From NCBI RefSeq assembly GCF_017921835.1, contig NZ_JAGEMN010000001.1, positions 1,605,874 through 1,669,873 on the forward strand: 64,000 bases of DNA. The letters run 5' to 3'. This document shows positions 16,824 to 27,202 of the stretch, one piece after another (position 1 is the stretch's first letter; the number at the start of each line of letters is the position of its first letter). The notes below the pieces were generated by a model, which saw nothing but the letters and a program-made list of their open reading frames with translations, was not told the origin of the DNA and did not search any database. The stretch comes from Sporosarcina sp. 6E9 (GTDB taxonomy: Bacteria > Bacillota > Bacilli > Bacillales_A > Planococcaceae). A program made the position numbers and the translations under genes.

Positions 16824-19800
16824 TTATTCTTTTGCGATTGCGCGTTTTCTTGTTTGTCTATCAAATAGACTGTAAATGATCGGTACGATATAAAGTGTCA
16901 GGAATGTTGAACTAAGCAAACCGCCAATGACTGCAATTCCCATTGGCTGATTCATTTCGGTTCCTTCACCTATTCCTAGCGCTAGTGGTAATAGCCCTAG
17001 GATGGTCGTTAACGCGGTCATCAGGATTGGTCGAACCCGATCCCGTACAGATGATATGATTGCTTCATACGAACTGAGACCGGCTTCTTTACGCTGATTA
17101 ATATAATCAACCAAAACAATCCCATTATTGACAACAATTCCGACAAGAACAAGTATGCCGATAATGGCGGTTACGCTAATTGGTGTGCTCGTGGCAAATA
17201 ATCCGATGGCAACACCAATTATCATAAGTGGTACAGAAAACATGATGACAAATGGGTATTTAAACGATTCAAATTGTGCCGCCATGACGATGTATACAAG
17301 AACGACTGCAAGAACGAGTGCTAGTAACATATCATTAATCGCACTTTCAAACAACTCGCGATCGCCGCTAAACGTTACGTCTATCTCTTGAGGCAAATCA
17401 ATCTTGTCAAGCGTATCATTTACTTTTTTGGTCATCTGGCCCAAAGTTTCGGTGGATACGTACTTCACATCAAAGGTGACAGAATGAGCCTGGTCAACAC
17501 GTTGAATCGCAACAGGGCCAGCAGCTATCTCAATACTAGCAACATCGCCCAGCTGAACAAATTCCCCCGTTTGATTTCTAATTTTCAATTTCCGCAACTT
17601 GTCAATACTATCTCGATATTTTTCATCATATTGAACGAGAACACTAACCACTTCATTTTCTTCACTGATGATTTGTGTTGCTAAAGCACCGCGGGTAATG
17701 TTGTTGACTGATTGCGCCAGTTGATAAGGAACAAGTCCTTTTTCTGTAGCTTTTTCTCGATCAACAGTAATCTGAATTTCTTCGACTGTGTCGGCAAGCG
17801 TATTTGTTACTTCCGTAACAGCGTCAATTTTCTTTAACTCTTTATTCAATTGCGTGACTGCTTTATCTAGTCTTTTTTCATTGGTATCATTAAGCGCAAA
17901 ACTCAATGTGTTCGGTGATGAGCCGGATGCCGTTTGCATATTGAAACTAACGATTGCATCTTTTCCAACCGCCTTTGAGACGATTGGCTGAACTTCATCA
18001 ACAAACTCAAATACAGAACGGTCTCGCTCACCTAGGGGAACCATTTTAACGTAAACTTCCGCGTGATTCGCATTTGATGAACCTTGGGCTAAACTCTCTT
18101 GTGTCCCTCCGACAAGACTTACATAAACCTCAACATCATCTTGTTTCTTAAGCTCTGTTTCTATTTTTTTGACAACATCATTAGTTGCTGTTGTTGAAGA
18201 ACCATTCGGGAGTTTTACGCTAACGCTGAACGCCCCTTCATCTGTTGCCGGTAAAAATTCAGTTCCGACTTTAAATAAACCAAATCCGCTAAACAGTAGT
18301 AATGCTGTTGTGAAAGCTAGCATTACTATTCGGTTACGCAATGACCACTTTACGGATCTTTCAAAACGATTCAGTGTTTTTGAACGCCTTCTTCTCGCTT
18401 CATAATTCCCTTTTGGCTTTTTCAACATTCGGGCTGCCATCATCGGTACTACGGTTAATGCGACGACCAGTGATGCTAACAAACTAAACGAAATCGTCAA
18501 AGCAAACTCCGTAAAAATCTCACCGATTAATCCGCTAATGAATATGACAGGTACAAATACAGCCAATGTAGTCAATGTGGAAGCGGTGATTGCGCCACCA
18601 ATTTCTTTCGTGCCTTCGATTGCCGCTTGTTTGGGTTTTTTGTCCATTGCCAAATGCCGTTCGATATTTTCAATAACGACTATGGCATTATCCACAAGCA
18701 TACCGATTCCTAGTGCTAATGCACCTAACGTCATTATGTTCAAGGAAAAGTTTGCAAAATACATTAAAACAAAAGTGACGATGACGGAATAAGGAATCGC
18801 AATTCCAATAATAATTGGACTCTTTATGCCACGAAGGAACAGAAATAAGACAATCATTGCGAATATACCGCCTAAAATAAGTGATTGACCAATATTTCCA
18901 ATCGCTAATTTGACGTAATCTCCTTGGTCAAAAAGTATATTTGATTCGATATCTTTATATTCTTCAGTTGCTAGAAGGTCATCTAGGGCTGCTTTAAACG
19001 ATGTTGAAACGTCCGCTGTGTTTGCCCCTGATTCTTGCAAAACAGACATCAGAACGGCTGGCTCTTCGTTTGCACGAGTCTCAGTTGTAGAAGGTGCTTC
19101 AGCAAGTTTGACTTCCCCGACATCACTAATTTTGATTTTTTTCCCATTCGCGGGATTGACGGCGACCGTTAAATCCCGAATGTCGTCGACTGACGTCAAC
19201 ATGCTAACAATCCGGGTTGTTAGTTGCATTCCTTCATTCGTCTCGATTGGTTCACCTGGCATTGAAACGTTATTCGATTGAATTAATTGGACGATGTCTT
19301 CTTGCGCAAGTCCGTTCCGTTCCAACCTTCTCTCATCGAGCGTGATTTGAACTTCCTCGACTAGTTTTCCAGAAACAGTAACGCTTGCAACACCTTTTGT
19401 CCGGCGCAACTCTTGCTCGAGTTGTTCAGCTACTAAACGAATATCGGCATCATTATTTTTCGCGCTTAATGATAATTGGATGACCGGAAATTGCGAAGGA
19501 TCGAATTTTAATAACCGTGGTTTATTCGCACCATCCGGCATTTGAACTTGGTCGACCCTTTGCAGTAAATCCATCTGGACATCGTCAATTTTTGTAGACC
19601 AATCAAACATCAAGAAAATAAAATTCGAACCTTCTTGAGATGAAGATTGCATGGATTTCAATCCAGGTGCGGTCGACAAACTATTTTCCAACGGCTTCGT
19701 GACTTTTTCATTCACTTCTGTCGGCGAAGCACCAGGATAGCTCGACACCACTACGGCTACGGGTGGGTTTAATTCGGGAATTAAAGTTACAGGTATACGA

Positions 19801-19889
19801 AAAAATGATACCGCGCCTAGAATAATAACAAGAAACATGGTAACGATTGTAAAAACCGGTCTTCTTATTGAAAAATCACTAATTTTCAT
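16824..19889 (-). CDS. RND-family efflux transporter permease (AcrB/SwrC-like)
   Basis: A 1021-residue HAE1-type RND permease: an N-terminal helix, large loop 1, helices 2-6, helix 7, large loop 2 and helices 8-12. The proton-relay region is seen in helix 4 as LGIGMLVDNAIVVIENIE. N-terminal sequence FSIRRPVFTIV and SYPGASPTEVNEKVTKPLE are typical. Gram-positive relatives such as B. subtilis SwrC export lipopeptides and amphiphiles without an outer-membrane channel. No membrane-fusion partner is next to it. It is less like SwrC at the N-terminus than I would expect for an orthologue, so no symbol is given. Own terminator; no adjacent regulator. Confidence 0.88.
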   Translation of the reverse strand: MKISDFSIRRPVFTIVTMFLVIILGAVSFFRIPVTLIPELNPPVAVVVSSYPGASPTEVNEKVTKPLENSLSTAPGLKSMQSSSQEGSNFIFLMFDWSTKIDDVQMDLLQRVDQVQMPDGANKPRLLKFDPSQFPVIQLSLSAKNNDADIRLVAEQLEQELRRTKGVASVTVSGKLVEEVQITLDERRLERNGLAQEDIVQLIQSNNVSMPGEPIETNEGMQLTTRIVSMLTSVDDIRDLTVAVNPANGKKIKISDVGEVKLAEAPSTTETRANEEPAVLMSVLQESGANTADVSTSFKAALDDLLATEEYKDIESNILFDQGDYVKLAIGNIGQSLILGGIFAMIVLFLFLRGIKSPIIIGIAIPYSVIVTFVLMYFANFSLNIMTLGALALGIGMLVDNAIVVIENIERHLAMDKKPKQAAIEGTKEIGGAITASTLTTLAVFVPVIFISGLIGEIFTEFALTISFSLLASLVVALTVVPMMAARMLKKPKGNYEARRRRSKTLNRFERSVKWSLRNRIVMLAFTTALLLFSGFGLFKVGTEFLPATDEGAFSVSVKLPNGSSTTATNDVVKKIETELKKQDDVEVYVSLVGGTQESLAQGSSNANHAEVYVKMVPLGERDRSVFEFVDEVQPIVSKAVGKDAIVSFNMQTASGSSPNTLSFALNDTNEKRLDKAVTQLNKELKKIDAVTEVTNTLADTVEEIQITVDREKATEKGLVPYQLAQSVNNITRGALATQIISEENEVVSVLVQYDEKYRDSIDKLRKLKIRNQTGEFVQLGDVASIEIAAGPVAIQRVDQAHSVTFDVKYVSTETLGQMTKKVNDTLDKIDLPQEIDVTFSGDRELFESAINDMLLALVLAVVLVYIVMAAQFESFKYPFVIMFSVPLMIIGVAIGLFATSTPISVTAIIGILVLVGIVVNNGIVLVDYINQRKEAGLSSYEAIISSVRDRVRPILMTALTTILGLLPLALGIGEGTEMNQPMGIAVIGGLLSSTFLTLYIVPIIYSLFDRQTRKRAIAKE

Positions 19890-20069
19890 GGGAACGTCCT
19901 CTCTTGAATTAGATACTCTACTTCAATCATAATGAATGATGAACCCTTTCTCAAATGAGAACGTCGTAGTCGATGAAAAACAAACACGAATTGCCCTATA
20001 TTTGGCACACTGTGATAATCTACTTATTCATCTTCCGTTACGGAAACTTTAAAATTGGAGGTATTCCCC

Positions 20070-20366
20070 ATGCATGAAGCCGACCACCAAGTTGTTTGCA
20101 CGCTTACCTATAAAATAGTCGAAAAGGTTACGGGTTGGTATGCGCAGACAACAAATCACAAGACACATTGCATCCATCTATATGCCGATAAAATTTCAAC
20201 AGCCAAAAACAATTTTGCACTAGAAAATATTTATGACATGTCATTTAAGCCATTTTCCAACGGAGCTGGACTATTTTATCTTCATACCAACCAAGGGCTA
20301 TTTATGTTTGCAGTCGAAGCTGATCCAACTCACTTTATCGATATGTACAAATCGTTGCGCACATAA
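20070..20366 (+). CDS. Small cytosolic protein, unknown function (possible PH-like fold)
   Basis: A 98-residue protein. The frame opens 5 codons earlier, but GGAGG lies 8 nt before ATG 20070 (MHEADHQ), which sets the start. It lacks a signal peptide or membrane helix and has alternating hydrophobic strands (GLFYLHTNQGLFMFAV) followed by a C-terminal helix (DPTHFIDMYKSL), a pattern reminiscent of bacterial PH-like domains; this is a guess from pattern only. It is convergent with prfC. Confidence 0.65.
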   Translation: MHEADHQVVCTLTYKIVEKVTGWYAQTTNHKTHCIHLYADKISTAKNNFALENIYDMSFKPFSNGAGLFYLHTNQGLFMFAVEADPTHFIDMYKSLRT

Positions 20367-20399
20367 AAAAACTAGCAGAACGGAAACCCGCCCTACTAG
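20364..20399 (-). terminator. Terminator of prfC
   Basis: A 12-bp stem (CTAGTAGGGCGG with CCGTTCTGCTAG, including G-T pairs) with a 4-nt loop and seven T residues on the minus strand. Confidence 0.85.
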
Positions 20400-20409
20400 C
20401 TGCACTAAT

Positions 20410-21984
20410 TTATAACAAACTATATAAGTTGATATCCGGATTTTTATCGTGGAACCAACGCATTGCAAATTCATTTTCAAATAAAAACACTAACTTTTCA
20501 TAACGGTCCTTCACGAGCATTGCACGTTGACCGGCCATGGATTCATTAACGTCGCTTTCATTTTCAATCCATCGGGCAACTTTCGAACCAAGATTCTCCA
20601 TTTGCACTTCGACGTTGTACTCGTTTTTCATACGATGTTCAAAAACTTCAAATTGAAGTTGGCCTACAGCCCCTAACAAAACTTCTTCTGTATGGAGCGT
20701 TCGATAGTATTGAATGGCACCTTCTTGTACGAGTTGCAATATGCCCTTATGAAAGTGCTTCGACTTCATCACGTTTTTTGCCGTGACACGCACAAATAAT
20801 TCAGGCGTGAATTGAGGCAAAGCGTCAAATGTAAAGTTTGATTTTCCACCGATAATTGTATCGCCTATTTGATAGTTTCCCGTATCGTGTAAACCAATAA
20901 TGTCCCCAGCCACGGCTTCATTCACCGTTTCACGGTCATCTGCCAAAAACTGCGTCGTTTGAGTAAGTTTAAATGTCCGAGAAATTCGTGGTACGGAGAC
21001 GGTCATCCCACGTTCAAAAGCGCCTGAGACGATTCGTACGAATGCGATTCGATCACGGTGGGCCGGGTTCATATTCGCTTGAATTTTAAAGATGAATCCC
21101 GAAAACTCTTCCGACACTGGACTAATTTCAGTTTCATCTTTTGTTATTCTTGGCTGCGGCGGTGGGGCAAACTGTAAAAATGTTTCTAAAAATGTTTGCA
21201 CACCGAAACTTGTCAATGCACTTCCAAAAAATACAGGTGTCAATTCGCCTTTAGCAATACGTTCCTCGTCGAAATCATTACCAGCTTCATTTAACAATAA
21301 AACATCTTCTATTGTTTGTTGATAATAGGATGTTTCCGTCATCGGATGCGGCTCGAGAAGCCCACCATCTTCGTCTAATTCAAGAAAACGGTCATCTCCC
21401 TCGGCGCGAACTTGTTCAATGCGATGGTTAAAACGATCATATATACCAAGGAATTCTTTCCCCATTCCAATTGGCCAGTTCATTGCGTAAGACTCAATCC
21501 CAAGCACTTCTTCAAGTTCTTCCATCAAATCTAAAGGTTCTTTCCCTTGCCTATCCATTTTATTGATAAACGTAAAGATAGGAATTCCGCGCATGCGGCA
21601 TACTTTGAATAGTTTAATGGTTTGGGGTTCAATCCCACGGGCCACATCGACCATCATGACTGCGGCATCGACCGCCATCAATGTTCGGTAAGTATCTTCA
21701 CTGAAATCTTCATGTCCGGGTGTATCTAAAATATTGACTCGTTTGCCTTGGTAATCGAATTGCATGACAGACGACGTGACCGAAATCCCGCGTTGTTTTT
21801 CAATTTCCATCCAGTCAGATGTCGCAAACTTGCCTGACTTTTTACCTTTTACAGTTCCAGCATCACGAATGGCGCCACCGAAATAAAGCAGTTTTTCTGT
21901 AATTGTTGTCTTACCGGCATCTGGGTGGGATATAATTGCAAATGTCCGTCTAGACGCGATTTCTTCATGTATTGGGTTCTTCAT
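20410..21984 (-). CDS. prfC: Peptide chain release factor 3 (GTPase)
   Basis: A 524-residue translational GTPase that recycles RF1/RF2 after termination. G1 is HPDAGKTT at about residue 20, G3 DTPGHEDF, G4 NKMDR; RF3-typical blocks include [34 protein letters not shown] and the C-terminal [25 protein letters not shown] is 11 nt before ATG 21984. It lies 142 bp downstream of murE with a terminator between them, an arrangement I recall from Staphylococcus aureus. Confidence 0.95.
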   Translation of the reverse strand: MKNPIHEEIASRRTFAIISHPDAGKTTITEKLLYFGGAIRDAGTVKGKKSGKFATSDWMEIEKQRGISVTSSVMQFDYQGKRVNILDTPGHEDFSEDTYRTLMAVDAAVMMVDVARGIEPQTIKLFKVCRMRGIPIFTFINKMDRQGKEPLDLMEELEEVLGIESYAMNWPIGMGKEFLGIYDRFNHRIEQVRAEGDDRFLELDEDGGLLEPHPMTETSYYQQTIEDVLLLNEAGNDFDEERIAKGELTPVFFGSALTSFGVQTFLETFLQFAPPPQPRITKDETEISPVSEEFSGFIFKIQANMNPAHRDRIAFVRIVSGAFERGMTVSVPRISRTFKLTQTTQFLADDRETVNEAVAGDIIGLHDTGNYQIGDTIIGGKSNFTFDALPQFTPELFVRVTAKNVMKSKHFHKGILQLVQEGAIQYYRTLHTEEVLLGAVGQLQFEVFEHRMKNEYNVEVQMENLGSKVARWIENESDVNESMAGQRAMLVKDRYEKLVFLFENEFAMRWFHDKNPDINLYSLL

Positions 21985-22083
21985 GTGTTTGTAATCTCCT
22001 TCTGTTCCGCTTGTCTAATCATAGTGATCACAACCGTAAATTTCAACATTTTTTTCTTGTAAGTAGTATATGTTTCATTGCCC

Positions 22084-22116
22084 AAAAAGCGAGCCGCCTA
22101 GTTAGCTAGACGGCCC
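22084..22116 (-). terminator. Terminator of murE
   Basis: An 11-bp stem (GGGCCGTCTAG/CTAGGCGGCTC, one G-T pair) with a 4-nt loop and a five-T tail on the minus strand. Confidence 0.85.
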
Positions 22117-22126
22117 GTCCTTCTAC

Positions 22127-23611
22127 TTAATTTCTTACTTCTTTCGAGCCAAACTTTTTCTCTGCTTCTAAAAGTGCTATTTCTGCATCGGAATGTGGAT
22201 ATTTTGTATTTCCGATAATTTGAAAGTCTTCATGCCCTTTACCTGCAAATATGATGATATCATTTGGATTCGCGATAGCGACTGCATGACGAACCGCTTC
22301 GGCACGGTCACCGATGCAAGCATAGTTGTCATGTTCCATTCCAGCTTCTAACTCCGCCAAAATCGTTTCATATGGTTCATCGCGAGGATCATCCGTCGTT
22401 AACACTACATAGTCTGCCACGGATGCTTCCTTCGCCATGACAGGACGTTTTACACGATCACGGTTACCTCCCGTTCCAATGACAAAAATTAGTTTTTTTG
22501 TTTTGTATGGAATAACCGCCTCAATCGCTTTCTTGATAGCGTCCGGTGTATGCGCATAATCGACGTACATAGTAAGCGGCAATTCTGTCTCGACTTTTTC
22601 CATGCGCCCTTTTACGGACTCAATTTCACCAAGATAGTTTACGATATCTGCCGTCGCCATCCCTTTCGCATAAAGTGCTGCAGTTGCAGCAAGTGCATTT
22701 GCCACGCTGAATTCACCGATCAAATTCATCGACACCGGGAATTTGCCATCTGGTGAATTCAATGTAAATGTTGTACCCTCTGCGGTTAATACGATATCTT
22801 CTCCGTTGAATTCAGCCGCGTTTTTAATACCGTACGACAACACTGGATAACTTGTTTTTTCAAGCAATTTTTGACTCCAAGGATCATCCGCATTCACGAC
22901 AGCAAATTTTCTTTGCTCAAGATCTTGGCCTAATTGTGAAAATAAAAGGCTTTTCGCTTCCCCGTAATTCTCCATTGTTCCATGGAAATCAAGATGATCA
23001 TGCGTCAAGTTTGTAAATAGCGCAATATCAAACTCGGTTCCGGCCAGTCTGCCTTCCACAAGTCCATGAGAAGATACTTCCATCGACATCGTTTTACAGC
23101 CTTCTGTTGCAGCTTGCGCGATCAATGCTTGTGTTGTTAGCGCATCGCCCGTTGTATTTTCCGTATCATAAAGTGTGCCGTCTAAGTCAAATCCGATTGT
23201 CCCAGAAACGGCCGATTTTTCTCCGGACGCTCTTAAAATTGCGTGGATGATTCCGCTCACGCTTGTTTTTCCATTCGTTCCTGTAACGCCAATCATCGTC
23301 ATTTTCTTCGAAGGATATTGATAATAACGCGCTGCTAGTAAACTAATCGCCCGCGATGTATCTTCGACTGTTACAACGGCCACCTTTTCCAAATCAACAT
23401 CGACTGGCTTCGACGCAACAATGACACGCGCGCCGTTCGCAACTGCCTGTTGAACAAAATCATGGCCATCGACTGTAAACCCTATAATGCAGACGAACAT
23501 CCCTCCCGCATTGATGGCCCGTGAATTAACTGCAAGGTCTGAAATTGCTGGTGGCAATGCGCCTTCTATCTTTTTTATTGGTAATATAGACAGTAATTCT
23601 TTTGTATCCAT
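22127..23611 (-). CDS. murE: UDP-MurNAc-tripeptide synthetase MurE
   Basis: A 494-residue Mur ligase that adds the third amino acid to the peptidoglycan stem peptide. The ATP-binding loop is TGTNGKTS, with MEVSSHGL, the domain-3 motif DYAHTPDAI and GKGHEDFQ. The substrate-selecting loop reads DDPR (about residues 407-410) rather than the DNPR usual in meso-diaminopimelate enzymes or the DNPA I recall for the S. aureus lysine enzyme, so the third residue cannot be decided by eye. The frame extends 6 codons upstream, but GGAGG sits 7 nt before ATG 23611. The gene lies outside any dcw cluster, between an M42 peptidase and prfC. Confidence 0.92.
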   Translation of the reverse strand: MDTKELLSILPIKKIEGALPPAISDLAVNSRAINAGGMFVCIIGFTVDGHDFVQQAVANGARVIVASKPVDVDLEKVAVVTVEDTSRAISLLAARYYQYPSKKMTMIGVTGTNGKTSVSGIIHAILRASGEKSAVSGTIGFDLDGTLYDTENTTGDALTTQALIAQAATEGCKTMSMEVSSHGLVEGRLAGTEFDIALFTNLTHDHLDFHGTMENYGEAKSLLFSQLGQDLEQRKFAVVNADDPWSQKLLEKTSYPVLSYGIKNAAEFNGEDIVLTAEGTTFTLNSPDGKFPVSMNLIGEFSVANALAATAALYAKGMATADIVNYLGEIESVKGRMEKVETELPLTMYVDYAHTPDAIKKAIEAVIPYKTKKLIFVIGTGGNRDRVKRPVMAKEASVADYVVLTTDDPRDEPYETILAELEAGMEHDNYACIGDRAEAVRHAVAIANPNDIIIFAGKGHEDFQIIGNTKYPHSDAEIALLEAEKKFGSKEVRN

Positions 23612-23625
23612 CCTGTTTCCTCCGT

Positions 23626-24678
23626 TCAATCCATCATGTCAGATGTGACATAAGCATATAAAAGTTCTGCTGTTGCTTGCAATGAGTCGATATGTGTCCG
23701 CTCTAGTGCATGTGATGATTCAATTCCTGGGCCAAACAAAGCATGTTTCACGTCAAATCCTGCCCGAATGGCTGCTGATGCATCCGATCCGTAATATGGA
23801 TAGATATCAAGTTTGTGCCCAATTTCCTTTTCTTTGGCCAGGCTAACCAGATGCTGCGTTAACGCATAATGATACGGCCCGCTTGAATCTTTTGCACAAA
23901 TCGACACCGTATATTCATCAGACGTTTGCCCATCCCCAATCGCGCCCATATCTACGGCTATGTATTCAACAGTTTCGGCTGGGATATTTGAGTTTCCACC
24001 GTAGCCAATTTCTTCGTTATTTGATATATAAAAGTGAGTAGTATGCGGAAGTCTAACTTCTTGTTCTTGTAATGACCTGATTAATTCAACAACTAAAGCA
24101 GTGCTCGCTTTATCATCTAAATGACGTGATTTAATAAATCCGCTATCCGTCTCCTCAAAACATGGATCGAAAGAAACAAAATCGCCCACTTCAATGCCAA
24201 GTGTACGTGTATCGTCCGCATTAAATACCTTTTCGTCAATACGAACTTCAATATTATCAGCATTTCTTTCCGCCGAACCTGCGTCTCTATAAACATGAAC
24301 AGTCGTTTGATGCATCAAAATCGTTCCGCGAATTTTTTTACCAGAAGCCGTATGAATTAAGCAATATTCCCCTTCCACCGCGTTCCAATTAAAACCGCCA
24401 ATCATCGTCAACTTTAAACGACCGTTGCTTTTAACTTCCTTCACCATCGCTCCAAGCGTGTCCGTATGCGCGGTTAACAGACGATGCTTAGTCGTATCTG
24501 CTCCTTCAATCGTTGCAATAATTGCACCTTTATTTGTCGTTCTATAAGGAACGCCAATCGCTTCAAATTCTTTTGCGATTAATGCCATTACAGTCGATGT
24601 ATATCCAGATGGACTCGGTGTTTCCACGAGTCTTTTTAAAAGCTCAATTGTTTTCACTTTATTAAATACATTCGCCAT
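23626..24678 (-). CDS. M42-family metallo-aminopeptidase
   Basis: A 350-residue dinuclear-metal peptidase of the M42 family (YsdC/FrvX/glutamyl aminopeptidase type). Metal and catalytic residues are visible in LTAHTDTLG (His, Asp), SRHLDDKAS (Asp), NNEEIGYGG (paired Glu), AVDMGAIG (Asp) and SSHALERTH (final His). Such enzymes form large tetrahedral oligomers and trim short peptides in the cytosol. AAAGGGG lies 9 nt before ATG 24678. Its stop is 14 nt upstream of the murE start, so the two form an operon. Confidence 0.9.
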   Translation of the reverse strand: MANVFNKVKTIELLKRLVETPSPSGYTSTVMALIAKEFEAIGVPYRTTNKGAIIATIEGADTTKHRLLTAHTDTLGAMVKEVKSNGRLKLTMIGGFNWNAVEGEYCLIHTASGKKIRGTILMHQTTVHVYRDAGSAERNADNIEVRIDEKVFNADDTRTLGIEVGDFVSFDPCFEETDSGFIKSRHLDDKASTALVVELIRSLQEQEVRLPHTTHFYISNNEEIGYGGNSNIPAETVEYIAVDMGAIGDGQTSDEYTVSICAKDSSGPYHYALTQHLVSLAKEKEIGHKLDIYPYYGSDASAAIRAGFDVKHALFGPGIESSHALERTHIDSLQATAELLYAYVTSDMMD

Positions 24679-24754
24679 GGTTGATATCCCCTTTGATCAA
24701 ATTTCAACTTCAACTATATAGTAAGTATACTTTTATTCTAGCCCAAAAGAAAAG

Positions 24755-24788
24755 AAAAACCGCATCCATTAACGGATAAGCGGTTTTA
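24755..24788 (-). terminator. Terminator of the aldehyde dehydrogenase gene
   Basis: The stem AAAACCGC/GCGGTTTT, extended inward by ATCC/GGAT, overlaps the end of the coding region and is followed by a T-rich tail on the minus strand. Confidence 0.75.
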
Positions 24789-26157
24789 TTAGCTTTAATT
24801 TATTTTCATATGGTGGAAAGGCGAAGCGCATAGGTATTTTCGTGCTTCTTTGCATCATGGCCTTTTCATGGGTAAATACATTAAAACTATTTTTACCATG
24901 GTAAGCATTCATGCCAGAGGAACCGACGCCGCCAAATGGCAAATTCGTGTTGCCGACATGTGAAACTGTATCATTAATACAGCCGCCGCCAAACGGTAAA
25001 CTCTCAATGAAATAATTAGCTGCTTCTTCATTTTCCGTAAACATATAGCCAGCAAGCGGCTTCGGCAATTGACGAATGCGATGGATAGCATCCCCAAGGT
25101 TATCGTACTCAAGAATTGGCAATACCGGTCCGAAAATTTCATCTGCCATTGATGGACTGTCCCAAGTCACCCGATCAAGTAGCGTCGGCTCTATAAATAA
25201 TGATGAACGGTCAAAATCTCCACCAAACACAATTTGTGGCCATTCCCTTTCAATCATTTTCACTAATCGAAGAAATTCACGTTCATTAATGACCCTTCCG
25301 TAATCAGGACTCTCTTTCGCATCCATGCCGTAAAAGTCTTGTATCGTATCAGTCAAAATCTCGATAAATTCTTTTTTAACCGACTTGTGGACAAGTAGAT
25401 AATCCGGCGCAACACATGTCTGACCTGTATTTAAAAACTTCCCCCAAATGATTCGTTCAGCGGCGTGAACAAGATCGGCTGTTTGGTCCACGATTGCTGG
25501 ACTTTTCCCCCCGAGTTCAAGCGTAATCGGTGTCAGTCTTTCAGCAGCAGCCTTCATGATTACTTTTCCGACTGCAACGCTTCCAGTAAAGAATATATAA
25601 TCGAATGGCGCATGAATCAGTGCAGTTGTTTCATCCCGTTCTCCTTCAACCACTCGAATATATTCGGGTGGAAATGTTTCCGTTAATATTTTTTTGACGA
25701 TTCGAACTGTGTGCGGTGCAGATTCAGACGGTTTCACAACCGCGCAATTTCCGCCTACGATCGCACCAACTAATGGTTCCATAACGAGCTGAAACGGATA
25801 ATTAAAGGGTGCAATAATTAAGACAGAGCCATATGGTTCACGAACGATGAAACTTTTGGATGGTTGCAAATGAATGGGTGTTTTCGCTACTTTTGGCTTC
25901 ATCCAAGCTTCCACATTTTTAATCATATGCGAAATGCTCGAAAGGACAAAGCCGATCTCTGTTACATACGATTCGAATGGACTTTTTCCCAAGTCTTTTT
26001 GAAGAGCATCCGAAATTGCATCTTCATTTGCCAGAATGGCATCGCGTAATTTCGTTAACATTTCTTTTCGAAACGTTGCACTCCGTGTCTGTCCAGTAAA
26101 GTAAAACTGGTGTTGTAGGGCAATCATCGATTCAACATCAAGCGCCGTAAAATTCAT
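24769..26157 (-). CDS. Aldehyde dehydrogenase, class 3 (YwdH-like)
   Basis: A 462-residue NAD(P)-dependent aldehyde dehydrogenase of the class 3 / fatty-aldehyde group. The catalytic cysteine is in NTGQTCVAPDY, the general-base glutamate in LELGGKSPAIV, and the cofactor loop in FFTGSVAVGK. Length and a hydrophobic C-terminus resemble B. subtilis YwdH and microsomal fatty-aldehyde dehydrogenases. The frame opens 10 codons earlier, but GGAGG lies 6 nt before ATG 26157. Substrate unknown; medium or long-chain aldehydes are plausible. No cofactor or regulator gene is coupled to it. Confidence 0.88.
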   Translation of the reverse strand: MNFTALDVESMIALQHQFYFTGQTRSATFRKEMLTKLRDAILANEDAISDALQKDLGKSPFESYVTEIGFVLSSISHMIKNVEAWMKPKVAKTPIHLQPSKSFIVREPYGSVLIIAPFNYPFQLVMEPLVGAIVGGNCAVVKPSESAPHTVRIVKKILTETFPPEYIRVVEGERDETTALIHAPFDYIFFTGSVAVGKVIMKAAAERLTPITLELGGKSPAIVDQTADLVHAAERIIWGKFLNTGQTCVAPDYLLVHKSVKKEFIEILTDTIQDFYGMDAKESPDYGRVINEREFLRLVKMIEREWPQIVFGGDFDRSSLFIEPTLLDRVTWDSPSMADEIFGPVLPILEYDNLGDAIHRIRQLPKPLAGYMFTENEEAANYFIESLPFGGGCINDTVSHVGNTNLPFGGVGSSGMNAYHGKNSFNVFTHEKAMMQRSTKIPMRFAFPPYENKLKLIKPLIR

Positions 26158-26257
26158 CGAATTCCTCCATTCTAGTATTACTTTCAATGATAGACAGAAT
26201 TATAGAAAAATGCAAAATTTATTATTACGGCCTATGTTTATACGCCAATATTCATCA

Positions 26258-27202
26258 TCATTTTTCTGCCAAAAGTTCATCAATTAGCAGTTGGACAATG
26301 AGTCCTTCAGAAAATGGAACGAGTAATTCAGCTTCTCCGTTAGAGGCTAACATACATTCTTCAATAAGTGACCTTACTGAATCGAAAGAAGTCAATATTT
26401 CAAAAGGACTGTCTTTTTGTGCGATGCTAAGTTCCGACCAATTACGCAGTTTTAAAACGCCCTCAGTTCCATATACTATGTAAGACAGTTCTTCTTCCTG
26501 TCCGATTCCTGAAATCCCATTTAAAAGTACAGGAATTTTGTTTTCTGTTTCACCCATCGCCATGACGGTTGTCTCAGCAAGTGTTTCATCGACTGGATAG
26601 ATCGTTTTGTGTTCTTGGACCCTTATGTTCCCAAACATTCTATACATAATTTGCAGAAAATGCGGGAACACTTCACGCGTAAATCCACCTTGTTCGCGTG
26701 AAGCAATCCACGGATTTTGTTGCCAAAGTCTCGGCCAGTGTGGAAAATATGTATGTAATTCGATACGGACAATGTCACCGATTGTTCTTTTTTCAACAAG
26801 CTTCATCATATGCCTGACAGATGGACTGTACATGAGTGGGAAATGCATAGCCGTTAATGTCGTTTTGTCGCTTGCAGCATGCGCCATAACTGATCCATCT
26901 TCTGCGTCATGTGCGAGTGGTTTTTCACAAAGAACATGCAAGCCGGCGTCAATCGCCATTTTACTAAGTGATGCATGCGATACTGGAGGTGTCCCGATAT
27001 ATATCCAGTCCGGTTTTAATGCTAAAACCTCTTCATAGGAGGATGCCGCAAAAAGACCATAAGTATTCGCCATTTCAGTTAACCGTTCTGTATTTTCGTC
27101 AAACAATGCGATGATTTCTGCATTTTCATTCGCAAGAATTTGTTTAATGATACGTTCGCCGACGATGCCTGTTCCAACAAGTGCAAAGGTTGTTTTACCC
27201 AT
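26258..27202 (-). CDS. Gfo/Idh/MocA-family oxidoreductase
   Basis: A 314-residue NAD(P)-dependent dehydrogenase-like protein. The Rossmann motif GTGIVGERII is near residue 10, followed by the family lysine in LCEKPLA, and a C-terminal beta-sheet domain with ELHTYFPHW and FPHFLQIMY (candidate catalytic His). Family members act on sugars, inositols or bile-pigment-like substrates; nothing here identifies the substrate. GGAG lies 8 nt before ATG 27202. It is 101 bp upstream of the aldehyde dehydrogenase start and might share a transcript. Confidence 0.85.
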   Translation of the reverse strand: MGKTTFALVGTGIVGERIIKQILANENAEIIALFDENTERLTEMANTYGLFAASSYEEVLALKPDWIYIGTPPVSHASLSKMAIDAGLHVLCEKPLAHDAEDGSVMAHAASDKTTLTAMHFPLMYSPSVRHMMKLVEKRTIGDIVRIELHTYFPHWPRLWQQNPWIASREQGGFTREVFPHFLQIMYRMFGNIRVQEHKTIYPVDETLAETTVMAMGETENKIPVLLNGISGIGQEEELSYIVYGTEGVLKLRNWSELSIAQKDSPFEILTSFDSVRSLIEECMLASNGEAELLVPFSEGLIVQLLIDELLAEK

